64,000 nt of DNA from positions 29,488,375-29,552,374 of the forward strand of contig OZ024895.1 in NCBI GenBank assembly GCA_964017195.1. Reading direction: 5' to 3'. The position numbers and the translations under genes are program-made. The DNA comes from Siderastrea radians. Taxonomy: Eukaryota; Cnidaria; Anthozoa; Scleractinia; Rhizangiidae. This document shows positions 53,879 through 64,000 of this stretch, piece after piece. Below the pieces are notes generated by a model. It searched no databases. It was not told the DNA's origin and was given only the letters and a program-made list of their open reading frames with translations. How positions within the stretch are numbered: the stretch's first letter is position 1; every line of letters starts with the position of its first letter.

Positions 53879-56800
53879 GTTGGTTGGTCGGCCGGTTGGT
53901 CGGTCAAACGATTGATTGATCAATCAATCAAAATGGCCCAACTGTCAAAAATTAAACTTGCAAAAATTACATGTCATACTATATTAAATAGACCACTAAA
54001 ATGTCATATTACTCATCACTCCATGGCCCATTCCACTCTTTCTGTCCCCACGGGTTCCTCAGTCTAATCATGTACAGGTGCTGCCGATTGAACAAACTGA
54101 ACAGACCTTCACCAATAGTGATCTGGAGTAAGAAACACCAAGACTGGCTGGTTAGTAAAAATGGCATGTATAAACTAAAATAAGGCAAAATAAAAATCAA
54201 ACTGGTTTCAAAAGTTTCCTACCCTAAATAAATTTAAACCATGACGTATACACACATGATTTTAAATTAAATGGCTCAGTGAAAAGTGGAAATTCAGCCT
54301 TAAAATCCAAATTGCTCCGAATTTGCGCTGTTTTGGCAACCAAAGTTTGCATGTCAGAATCGTGCTTCCAAAGTATTTTTCGGCCTGAAGGTTTGAATTC
54401 AAAAAATTTGGAGCGTTACTTTTTTTCTTGAGACTACATAGAAAAAAAAATCACTGTTCGAACCAAAACAAAATTAATACAGACGGCCTTTTGAAAGCTG
54501 TTACAGACTGTGTATCAAAAGAGCAGAAACAATTTGATTTGACTTTGACAGGTTAAAATTGCTCCACTTAGCCCACTACCTATCAGAGGGGAAAAACTTT
54601 TACTAAAAAGTTAACTACGGTAAATAACTATGAGCTGGTTTAAATTAGCTATATTTGCCTCTACTTTTCACATTAGTTTAAGGTGCTACATATTAAACCA
54701 AAGGAAACCTACACCTGCAGTGTTTTATGCCCGTTTTTTCCGTGGAGTTTTTGGTCGAGCTCGATGTTACCTCAACTGGTTTGTTTAGCATATGTGCGGG
54801 GTTGACAAGTTCAGCGGCATTTCTAGTATTCCGTCTACCGGTATGTTAAAGTTGTACACGTAGACAAACTCAACCAACCTCACTCACTGGCAGACAATCT
54901 CTACACCAGAGAACTGGACAAAGTAAAACTCAACCACCCTTAGCAAATAGGTAAACTCAACATTCTTCACTTACTTTAAGGCAGTACGAACCCCGCAATG
55001 CGACCAACTCGACAATCTCCACAACCCTCACTCACTGGCAGACAGATTCTCAACACCTCGACACAACTCGACAAACACAACTGAACCCTTAACAAACACA
55101 AAACTTAACAATCCTCACTTATTTTAAGACAGTAGGAATCCCACAACGGGACCACCTCGACAAAATCGCCAAATTTTCACGTGCTGAGGCAGACTGAAAC
55201 TTCGCACCTCAACGCAATTCCTTCCCAAATAGACAAACTGAATAAAGCTCACTTTCTTTAAGACAATAAGAACCACACAACACGACATACTCAACAAACC
55301 GCACTCACTGGCAGACAAAATCTCCACACCTCGACACAACTCGACAAACACAACGAACCTTAGTTAAATCGATCAACAATCCTTATATACTGTAAGCTGT
55401 CATATTTCCTAGTACCAGTGAGGAGGTGTGCGGCTCAGTTCTGGACATACTGCAACCTCTGAATCTGGTTTTGTGAAAGACCAGACAGGAGAGAATTACA
55501 ATAATCCAACTTAGATGTTACAAATGCATGGATCAGTGTCTCACAGTTCTTGAACGATATGAATTTCCTTATTTTAGCAATATTATGTAGATGATAAAAC
55601 GCTGATTTACGAATAGAGGTAACCTGTTTGTCCATCGAAACTAAGTTATCGAACCAAACGCCGATATTCCTCGCTGATTCAGATGCAATAATGAGGGTCA
55701 TGCGCAGGCAGGGGCCGGTGGAGAGCATTGAGAACTAGGAGCTATTATTATTATATACTGTAACAGTATGAATCCCACAACGCAAACCAACTAGACAAAC
55801 TCAACCGACCGGCAAATCATCTCGATGACTCGACAAAGTCGACAAATTTCCCCGAGCACTGTGATCTCGGCGAAACGACCAACTCAGCAAACTCCACCGA
55901 CTCTACTAGCAATTTTTTAGACGATCTTAACTCTTTCACAGTTTTTGTAATCTACAAAGCCAGCCAAAATTTCCGTATATTCTTCTGAAACATAAAACTT
56001 TCAACCCTGTCAACTCCGTCGGCTTTACTCAAAAGGCAGACCAATTTTTTGCACTTGAATTTGTTAAAATGATTCTACTACAAGGCTGTTGCCTAACAGG
56101 AGCCCAGTAGCCTGGGGCGCCCAAGGAATAGCCGTGGGCCCCTAATCGTTTGGCTGTAGCACCCAACATTTCACAGGTTGGGCTCCTAACTTATCAGCTT
56201 TTGGCTTTGTGGGCTCCTTCAAATGTTTCTTAGGTAGCAGCCTTGTACTAGGTTTCTGAAACTGTAAATTAATACATTACAAAGTCTCTTTTGCTGCAGA
56301 TGGGCGGGATGGAAATAAATTGCCATTATTTTGAGAAACTTGGGCCATTTTTTTCAAGTTCTTTCAGGGCTTCGGTCATGGAAGAATCAAAATTTTATGT
56401 TTCTTTTTTTTTTCTCCCTTACCTTCCTCTTGGTGTTCTCAGAGCATTTTGTGAATGAGAAAAGGTCTTTAGTCTTAATCTCAGCATAGTTTTGACTAAA
56501 AAATGTTTAAGTCCCAGTGACATGCATACCTTCTTCACTGCAGTTACTCCATATGCATGACCCATCACCAAGCCAGTTTCTGTACGCTTTTCCATCTCAT
56601 CTCTGCTTTTGATCTAAAAAAAAAAAGCCAGCAAAATTTTGTAGATATACAGGTATATGTATATATGCCATACCCCTTCATATTTAATACATTTAAGTAA
56701 AATTATGTACAGAATGAGGCCTGAGCAGTGTTGTATCCAAGCCAAAGGCGAGAGTTTGTAGATTTGGATACAATGGCGAACACAGACACAAATTTTGTGT

Positions 56801-59800
56801 ATTACTTATGTCATGAATGCCTCTAAATACATGTTCACGTTTATCTACTATCTTGGCCAGTCCTTTTAGGTGAGTAAATGAAAGGAAGAATTTATGTAAA
56901 ATAATTGTCAGAACAAAATCTGTATCCAGTTCACTCCCTGTAACTGTGAACTACAGGCAGGACACGTGCATTTTTGACTCAGTAAAAGCCTCAGTCTATT
57001 ATTTGCGGCATCGAATTTTTCCTTTCTTTACAAGTCTCAATACAAGCAAATTACTTGTGTAAGGTAGGCTTTTGCTTTTCCTTGCAGCAGCTACCCAAAC
57101 ATAGATGCATGGTATCAGGAGCACAAAGCAAACGGCTTTGTAAAACCTGAATATTTAATTGATCTGAGCCTGATGGTGTGAACGGTTTTGATCTGTGCTG
57201 GCCCCATAAATATTTTCATGTACTGAAACTGTATTGGACTATGTTGGTGATGTGGTATGTTTTGTTACCTTTTAACACACACAAATTAACAACCAAATAC
57301 ACTGTATGTACTGATCACGAAGTGTAACACACTTGCTACTGACACTGTACAAAATCAAATTGACATCTTGTGTATTTACCCGTATGGAAGCGCTGATCAG
57401 TGATTTTTCTCTCATGGCTCTTTCCATACTTTTGAACAATGCATGCCTTTTCTTCGCATCTTGACCATACCCACCATCCTTCAGGTTGACAGACTCACAC
57501 ACCCCTCCAGTAAAGTCTACCAAGGCGTCACCTGTATTACCTGCTTCCAGTGCCTCATATGAACCCGCCAACCTGAGATTAAAAGAATACATGTATCCCT
57601 AAGACATTTACCCTATTCTGCCTGGGCTTTTTTTCAGTTTCTAAGCCTGGGGGGGGGGGGGGGGGCACTTTTTGCCCCCCTATAGATCTTGAAAAGTATT
57701 AAAGCTCTAGCAATGAAATTTGGCATGTTTGTAGCAAGTCATTAGCTTAACATATTGGGCTTATCATGTGTCAATTATGAAGTGTCGTGACATCACAATA
57801 ATGTCACAAAGCCGCCATTTTGAATTTGAGGCCGCCATCTTGAATCCCAAACCTGCAGTCATACAGCTGACAATGACGTCACCAAAAAATATATGATTTT
57901 GTTCTAAGAAACATAGTCAAAAACAAGCACACAAAAGTAAAAAATTATCTTCTTCTTACAAACGAAAGGGGAAACCTGAAAAATGACAGAAAATAGTCAA
58001 AATACACTTCTGAAAAGACGGTTGCTATGGAAACGTCAATCATCATAGACAGGTCATTGACACAGCAAAATTTTCCCTGATAAATTTTAGGAAAAGTCAC
58101 GAGATTCGGTGATTATTCGTCTAGCCGTTTAAAAGTTATAATTCGTTAAAGTCAGCGCGGGCACAATGTGCCCCCCCCAGGCAGAATAAGATTATTGACC
58201 AAACAAAGAGCATATGGGCCTGAGCTTGCTCAAACTGGCAGAGCTTAACCTGATCTTTACAGCATGATGCAACAGGTAGCCTCCCCATGGTACCTTCCAC
58301 TCCCCATGCAAGTCTCATTACATGATCACATCATGAAAACTGAGACAATGTTTTATCCTCCTTAAAACTGTACATTTATTGAACTTAGAATGTGGCTGTT
58401 CAAAACTCTCCACATGTGGAATGAGTGACAGATTCTGTTCTATAAAATTAAACACACACAAACAGAAAAACAAAAACAAAACAGAAAAAGAAATTATTAA
58501 CAACAGCTTGGATTACAATAACTGGGCTCACCCCAGGCAGCCCATGCCAGTTAACTAGGGGTATTAAAACACTACCACCTCCTGGATGGTGGGGCACAGC
58601 AGTATGGTGACCAGTGGTGGTAGTGGCAGCAGACTTAGAACTGAAGGTCGTTGGTTGGAGGCCTGGTCTCTGCCATATTGTGTTGCTTCCTTAGCCAAGA
58701 AACTTTAACCACTTTATCTCTCTCCATGCAGCTGGTGTATTTGGGTATCAGCAACATACTGTGCACATGGGGTAACCCTGCACTGGACAAGCAATTCAAT
58801 CCATGGGGAACTGAAGCAGCAATGGAATTACTTGAAGTTGATCCATGCTACATAAACCCATAATAAGGATTTCTTGTCAGGGTGCCCTTATGCTTTTGGT
58901 CATGTTTCTGCTAAAGTGCACACAGCTAAATTACACTAATAGTGGGTAGTGTGACATCCCATCCTCATAGGAGTAGTTCTTTGTACAAATATGCTTGTAG
59001 TCACTTCATCACACAGAAATCACAGCTAAAGCACTAACCATACATGGCCATCTTAAATGCTTACTCCCTTCTCATCTGGACAGGGGCTTTTATTTAATTA
59101 CTGGCACCTTCACCTTACATGTATATGACCAAAAAATACAACATGAATTGCCACACATTCCAGTGCCACATTCTGGATCCTTACTTTGCATAAGCCTTCT
59201 CGACCAAAGCACTCCAGAACTCATTTTTCTCAGTAGAGTGGACGTAAACCAGCTTGCCACCAATTGTTGGCAACAGATCGTCAACAACAACTTCTGTCCA
59301 TTCTCCTTGACGGAAAAATCTAAACCTGAAGATGCCCTGGTAATTGCCAACGTGTTCAGGATCCCACTCTTGGTGTTTCATCTCTGGGATCACCTGAAAA
59401 ATATATTTTAATTTACAATAACTGTCAATGGATGGTGACCAGATCTCGACTAATCATGAGGCTCTTGCGAAGGGCTGGGCCAAAGGTCCATGTGAGTGGA
59501 GCATCATGCTTATGTAATGGGCAATCAAAGCATGCAAGTCATACATGTCCCCCCCCCCCCCTGCTGCACAGTACATACACGCATGTGTGGCAGGGTCACA
59601 GCAAGTCAATCAGCATGCCTATGATACACTGTAATTTAATACCACTGTGGACATTTAAGATACTGTATTTAAACAATTTATACAACATAAGGTAAAGTAT
59701 ACCCTGATAACTAGAAAACATAGAATCTGATATAAACACAAACCCTCTCTAATAAAGATGGCTCCAATGCCAGCGAAGAGCAAGCCGCCACGAACCAACA

Positions 59801-62800
59801 GTTACCCAATTTGCCTTGTGTGACATCGTGACTGCTCATTCCATCGACAAACAATTGTGGGGGTTCAGGGGCACAAACATCCTGCAATGAAGTCAAAAAA
59901 GCATCTCACAACCATGTCCAGTGCTTTTTTGTTTATTGTTACTTATAATATATTATAATTGGGACCTGTAGTGATAATGCCATTTACACTTTCCATATTT
60001 GGAAAACTAAAAGGGGTCTACTGACTACATGACTACATAGTCATGAACTTGAATTAATGAAATAATTTTGTTACTTACAACATTCAAGCCCTAGGGTTTC
60101 ACATTTCACCCAAGAAATAATAATCTTATAATAATAATATCATTTAACAATATTAAAATTAACTACTAATAGTATTACAGTATTAGCAATTAATATATAA
60201 TTAATAATACTATTTAATTAATTAATAATATTCATCATGGCACTGCAATAATAAGAATGAGTTCCACATCCAGCGATTATGGGAATCTATCAGTAATTCA
60301 GCTCTGTTGTTTCTCTAACATGGTAACAACATTGAACCAAAAATAATGAAATCCTGCCCAAGCTAAATGGCTAATGGCTTACACCCAGACATGTCCTTCT
60401 AGAACTTAGATTTCAGGGGACAATATAAGAGTGTACTGCAAAATAATTTGGCCTCCAATCTTAGACATTTAACCGAGACATGTAATCCAATGTCATAAAA
60501 TGACATTTTATGGGGCAACATAGCTTACACATTTTCTCAAGTTGAGAGAGACTTTTATTAAACCGTGGAGGAGACGAGGGGTCCAAACTTCCAAATTTCT
60601 CTACCCTTCAATACTGGTCCCTACCCTATATATATATTTTTTTGGCTCCCATCTCTTTGCCCTTTGCTCGATTGAAAAATACTTTGCAATTAATGTTGCC
60701 ACAACTTTTTCTCTATTTCTCCTGCTTCCCATCATCTAATGGGAATCCTGCTTTGCGGCCCTCCTTCCCTGCTTCCTTAAGTATTTACTTCCTATACCCT
60801 CTGCTCCTGGGTTTCCACACCACCTGTCCCCCAATCAATACTACTCCACCATCTTGGATTGCTGAATCTGTGTTGATCACTTTCTCATCAATGCACGTTT
60901 GAGTGGTTTCAGAACAACATATCTGACAGAACACTAGAAATGACTGGCTGTGGGACTCCCTCCCCACCCCTCCCCTGTAGACCCCTAGGGACCCTAGAGC
61001 AGCTCCGACATTCCCTGTGCCAGCTTAGCTAAATAAAGCTCTGTGCACAGAGTCAAGTGATCAACTTGCCCTTAAGTATTAGTTCACAAGTGCTATGACA
61101 TTCTATTAATTTTTCATATCTTTCGCACAACACAGCTATTTATAAGACTCACTAGTCCCCACGGAATGGGGTCCCTGATCCAACCTTCACCAGTGGTGGC
61201 AGAGCATGGTCCCCAGGGAGTATGGCTCTGTGCTCTGTGATGCCTGCCCCTCCTCCCCCCCCCCACCTTCACTTTTAACCAGCTGCAGAGGCTTTATTCC
61301 ATGTCCAGAATAAAGTAAAAAGTTAGCAGTGCATGTAGTTTTTTTTTTCAAAATTGCTCAAGTGTATATCCAAACCAAAAGATGAGCACTTTAGTGCACA
61401 GATTCCATAATTAGGTCTAAGCCTGTTTTAAATAGGACACACAACTTTGGATTTATCAACTCAGTTGATCAGGTAAATTGGCCACTGTAAAGAAAATGAA
61501 AGCTGATGTTTCAAGTGTTAGCCCTTCGTCAGAGCATTAGCACTGCAGGGTTTTCAGTAGGAATCTGAGTGGGTGGCAAAACTGTAGGAGTAATTGGAGA
61601 AATTGGAAAAATTCTAGGGGGTTCTGGGGATATGCTCCCATGGAAAAGTTTGAAAATTTGGGACTCTTACAATGCATTTCCTGCATTCTGGAGCAAGAAT
61701 TAGGGTATTTGAACAGAAAAGGAAACACCAATCGCCACTGAAATTACTAAGAATGTAGGCAAGAGTTTTTAGGTTTTCCTGAATAAATCTTGGCCGATCC
61801 AAGGCTCCTGTTTTGTGGCGAATGTTTCTCATGTTAGTCGTAAAACATGAGGTAATTTCTCAATCAAGTAGGCGGTGAGTTCATGTGGAATAGCCAGCGA
61901 GTTTCGCCGGCTGCCGGCCCTTATTGAAAACCTTGGCACTGGGACTGGCTATTGCTCATGGCAATTGACTGATCATAAAGCATGAGTCCTATTTTCCTTA
62001 GAATTTTATTCACGTCAGTCCAAAAGGAAATATTAGTTCTCTCTGATTAATTAGTGTTTCTACACGTACGATTGATATTTGAACACAGTTAAAATTGATT
62101 ATAGAAATTGAAACTGGGACTGGCTATTGCTCATGGCAATTGACTGATCATAAAGCATGAGTCCTATTTTCCTTAAAATTATTATTCACTTCAGTCCAAA
62201 AGGAAATATTAGTTCTCTCTGATTAATTAGTGTTTCTACACGTACGATTGATTGAACACAGTTAAAATTGATCTGGTCGTTTAAGACGAACAGGGCAATT
62301 ATGGAAATCAGGCTTAAAAAAATATCCAAATAAAAGAACAGGTAGTCTTCTGCTATTGTTTCAATATCGATGAGTTCCAATTTAATAATAGAGCAATATT
62401 TACTAAGGTGAATGAATATAATTATTGGACGAAAGTTATCCTGAAATGAACTTCAGGGTTGCTTTAAAGCTTTTAATGACCGTATCCACATTTTTTTAAT
62501 AAGTATAACAATAACACAAATTAAATCAAATAAAGGAGGGCACAATTTGAGCCCCAAGTTTTGGACGTGTCGTACATTTTAACTCAGTGTGAAAAAATAC
62601 AACTTCCTACGCTTTAAACTTAAAGCTACCATAAAACACAACGATCCAGGTGGCATGTGTACTGTGTGCTAAACACTATGTGAATGAACAGCTATTTCAA
62701 GGATTGACAAGAGTAACAAAACATTATAACCACAGCTCTCATAAAATGAGAGCTGTTTACGCTCGGAATTTTAAATAGCCAATATTCAAGTTACAGTGAT

Positions 62801-63363
62801 TAACATACTTAGTATGAGGCTTATCGATTATGCCAACGTGAATAACTTAGCACCTTCAATGTACTACAGGATTTGCCAAGAAATTTAATTTGGTTGGAAA
62901 ACGAAAGATTTGTGAACACGTGGATGATTCGAAAAAGCGATCGCTCACAAGCTAGCAACCGATTCTTCTACTAAACATTTTCTAATAAGCAAAGATGTCT
63001 TCCAAACACAATGGTCCGGTTGCTCGATATGCAGCTTAAAAGGCCTTTGTGCTAAATAATTTTAGCACAAGGTTTTGCAAATGAAAACTTGGGAAATAAT
63101 AGAGTTCAAGTTGTCGTACTCGTTATTTCTAATTTTAATACCTATTCGACAAGATTAAGTAAAGTTCTTGCTAAAAAAGAACCTTAATATTTCTTTACCT
63201 TTGGTCTTTTCCATTCTACTGGTTCAGGTGGTGTTGCTCGACTAAAATACAACGATTTGGTTTCTGGCGGGAATTCAGGATCCACAAACAACCTCTCATC
63301 CTTTTCGCACTGCGCCTTGAGCCTGCTGAAACGCTGGTTTTTAAAATAATGCAACTTAACCAT
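48221..63363 (-). CDS. CAPN5-like: Calpain-5-like cysteine protease B (643 aa, 13 exons)
   Basis: Exons: 63363-63199, 59881-59744, 59393-59185, 57572-57380, 56613-56530, 54122-54013, 53716-53639, 52915-52735, 52035-51916, 51421-51225, 50253-50120, 49454-49315, 48403-48221; total 1932 nt in frame. Starts [16 protein letters not shown] like calpain A. Triad: Cys in [14 protein letters not shown], His in [10 protein letters not shown], Asn in [12 protein letters not shown]. Substrate-loop and core motifs ([34 protein letters not shown]) are those of calpain-5. Domain III lies in exons 8-10 and the C2 domain in exons 11-13 ([21 protein letters not shown]); no penta-EF-hand. Exon lengths equal calpain A except exons 1, 9 and 11, which differ by one codon each. 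It should be a Ca2+-dependent intracellular protease; the C2 domain suggests membrane binding. Confidence 0.94.
48565..49147 (-). mobile_element. piggyBac-like MITE, TTAA-flanked, copy 2
   Basis: TTAACCCTATTTAGCTCGGG at the left and AAGATAGGGTTAA at the right; TTAA at both borders. The interior is the inverse of 20333-20867 and includes two poly-G/C runs. It lies in the last intron of calpain B. Confidence 0.72.
50611..50942. mobile_element. MITE with TTAAAGGGACCATAG ends, copy 2
   Basis: CTTAAAGGGACCATAGC near 50610 and GACATAGTCCTTTTAAAA near 50927-50944 are imperfect inverted ends related to those of 25256-25650. Calpain B intron; non-coding. Confidence 0.45.
51005..51130 (-). mobile_element. 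Penelope-associated motif fragment
   Basis: CTGACGTTTCGACAACCTGA, then GAAGTCATCATCAGAGTCA, on the + strand. It matches the style of the 42717-42760 motif and of 3' regions of Penelope-like elements. No coding part was seen. Confidence 0.35.
51427..51515 (+). repeat. (AAAC)n runs
   Basis: Two AAAC/CAAA tetranucleotide tracts directly after the calpain B exon 10 acceptor region, with a further tract at 51640-51670. Lys/Asn/Gln-rich ORFs here are artefacts. Confidence 0.8.
53757..53880 (+). repeat. (GGTC)n then (AATC)n tetranucleotide arrays
   Basis: About 18 GGTC units pass directly into about 12 AATC units, then a degenerate mix to about 53930. It lies 40 bp from the acceptor of calpain B exon 7 (exon 53716-53639). 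Confidence 0.9.
55396..55750 (-). mobile_element. 5'-truncated LINE with 13-bp target duplication
   Basis: TTATATACTGTAA occurs at 55383-55395 and again at 55751-55763, bracketing the insert. Removing insert and one copy restores the tandem repeat unit. The minus strand codes the C-terminal end of a non-LTR reverse transcriptase (55435-55728). Confidence 0.75.
55435..55728 (-). pseudogene. Non-LTR reverse transcriptase, C-terminal fragment
   Basis: The frame reads [31 protein letters not shown] and [14 protein letters not shown], the thumb/C-terminal pattern of CR1/Rex/L2-type LINEs (LGV.FD...H...I..IR..L...LDYCNSLL.G). Catalytic RT motifs and endonuclease are missing by 5' truncation. Confidence 0.75.
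57607..58196 (+). mobile_element. piggyBac-like MITE, copy 3 (diverged ends)
   Basis: CCCTATTCTGCCTGGGC at the left and CCAGGCAGAATAAG at the right; the flanks TTTA and ATTAT have drifted from TTAA. The interior is colinear with 20333-20867. It lies 35 bp from the calpain B exon 4 acceptor (57572). Confidence 0.68.
58197..59184 (-). other. Calpain B intron 3, 3' of the MITE-free part
   Basis: No gene was recognised. 58560-58680 has a weak tRNA-like arrangement (GTGACCAGTGG and GGTTGGAGGCC) that might be an old SINE head, but it is not convincing. Confidence 0.35.
59894..61937 (-). other. Calpain B first intron, 3' part
   Basis: An AT-rich stretch (60120-60240) and ordinary intron sequence. 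No gene or family-level repeat was recognised; short frames lack family resemblance. Confidence 0.45.
61938..62282 (+). repeat. Tandem duplication, 175-bp unit, two copies
   Basis: ACTGGGACTGGCTATTGCTC at 61938 recurs at 62113, with the following ~160 bp nearly identical and a few indels. It lies in the first intron of calpain B. Confidence 0.85.
62283..63198 (-). other. Calpain B first intron, 5' part
   Basis: AT-rich intron with no recognised feature. Confidence 0.5.
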
Positions 63364-63662
63364 GGTTTATCGAGCCGAAGAAACAACCAAGTTAAACGTT
63401 GTTTTCTGCGAGCAGAAATGCAGTATTTCCAGAAGCCTCGTAATCATTCGCGCGGAAACGAATTGAAATGCACACCTCGAAATACTGTAATCCAATTGGT
63501 TGATTTGGAGCGGAAATGCTAAAGTTTACCGGAAGCTGAGCCGCATCGCTGTTTTGGTGGTCAGCGGGTTCCTACATGGCAACGAATGTTGTTGGAATGC
63601 GACCGCCATCTTTGATAGATTTTGTCAATCTTTAACTGAAGATTATTTGCTTTAATACAAGC
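63364..63662. promoter_or_regulatory. Bidirectional promoter, calpain B / ankyrin gene
   Basis: 299 bp between two divergent start codons. It has a palindromic CCAATTGG (63492-63499), which reads CCAAT on both strands, and GCCATCTTT (63605-63613), a YY1-like motif often near start sites of TATA-less bidirectional promoters. No TATA box was seen. Both 5' UTRs must lie here unless further upstream exons exist. Confidence 0.55.
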
Positions 63663-63897
63663 ATGCCAGGTAATTGAGTCGTTTTACTCTGCTGTATTCT
63701 AAGCTACGAGTTTTCTTATTTATAATTTTTGCTTTCTTGTAGAAAAAGTTCGTCTAGCAAGTATACACGAAGCCGTTCGTTATGGCGATGTTCTGGAACT
63801 TCAAAGCATGGTACAACGAGGAGCGGGAATTAACGATGCCGATTCTAAGTTTAAATTCACTCCGTTGCACTGGGCATCTCATCATGGAAGCTTGGAG
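63663..63897 (+). CDS. Ankyrin-repeat protein, first two coding exons (continues past window)
   Basis: Exon 1 is just ATGCCAG (63663-63669) with donor GTAATT. Exon 2 is 63743-63897 with acceptor TTTCTTGTAG and donor GTATGC. Joined in phase 1 they read MPEKVRLASIHEAVRYGDVL, then LQSMVQRGAGINDAD and TPLHWASHHGSLE, an ankyrin repeat with TPLHWA at the start of the second unit. The gene continues to the right. Which ankyrin family it belongs to cannot be told from about 54 residues. Divergent from calpain B. Confidence 0.75.
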
Positions 63898-64000
63898 GTA
63901 TGCTTATAAATCTTGATGAATGCGATCTTAAGCAAATTTTCTAGAACCTCTTAAAATTATCACTGATGATCAATCTACCCGGGTTGTCTACGACTTCGAG

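Larger units (their letters stand above)
54860..55920 (+). repeat. Degenerate tandem repeat, ~150-bp period, split by a LINE
   Basis: Recurrent blocks: CACTCACTGGCAGACA, CTCGACACAACTCGACAAAC, and CTTTAAGRCAGTANGAAYCC followed by CACAACG. At least four imperfect units run from about 54860 to 55382 and resume at 55751-55920 after an inserted LINE fragment. It lies in a calpain B intron. Confidence 0.65.

Noticed and set aside
54860..55400. Possible CRISPR-like array
   Set aside because: Repeat blocks are imperfect, unit length is irregular and the setting is an animal intron.
26755..63363. One large calpain gene instead of two
   Set aside because: Each copy has its own ATG exon, all 13 exons in phase, and its own stop codon.

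Overview
This is eukaryotic, animal-type nuclear DNA. Coding sequence is cut into short exons with GT/AG junctions whose phases match, introns are long, and introns and spacers are full of mobile elements and simple repeats. Receptor-kinase exons, calpain-5-type exons, a DIRS-like retrotransposon, Penelope-like and LINE fragments and very many foldback or MITE-like elements together suggest an invertebrate, plausibly an anthozoan cnidarian such as a coral. The species is inference only.

Layout. (1) About 1-23.1 kb, + strand: the 3' part of a receptor tyrosine kinase gene, FGFR-like in its kinase domain. It has two tandemly duplicated 354-nt Ig exons (45-398 and 5379-5732), a transmembrane exon, a juxtamembrane exon and nine kinase/tail exons ending at 23098. 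Upstream exons are outside the window. The duplicated segment carries a hexanucleotide array right after each Ig exon, and the upstream copy has a broken transmembrane exon. (2) 14.1-19.2 kb, inside the kinase intron on the - strand: a nearly intact DIRS-type tyrosine-recombinase retrotransposon (gag, RT/RNase H, zinc ribbon, recombinase) with 136-bp direct repeats differing at one base. (3) 23.1-26.7 kb: spacer between two convergent genes, holding a decayed PIF/Harbinger-like element and small MITEs. (4) 26.8-45.8 kb and 48.2-63.4 kb, - strand: two complete, head-to-tail calpain-5-like genes (CysPc core, C2-like domain III, C-terminal C2), each of 13 exons with matching phases, predicted at 642 and 643 aa. 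(5) 63.66 kb to the end, + strand: start of an ankyrin-repeat gene, divergent from the second calpain across a 299-bp spacer that probably acts as a bidirectional promoter.

The receptor should signal from the plasma membrane, while the calpains are intracellular Ca2+-linked cysteine proteases with the Cys-His-Asn triad intact. Nothing in the sequence shows the genes acting together; they are neighbours rather than an operon. The most interesting material is the duplicated Ig/TM cassette (possible alternative or soluble receptor forms), the apparently spliced DIRS element sitting 64 bp from a kinase splice acceptor, the perfectly colinear calpain pair, and several long inverted-repeat elements, one with a visible empty-site counterpart.

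All splice junctions were placed by eye from consensus, phase continuity and family resemblance. No search or alignment program was run.
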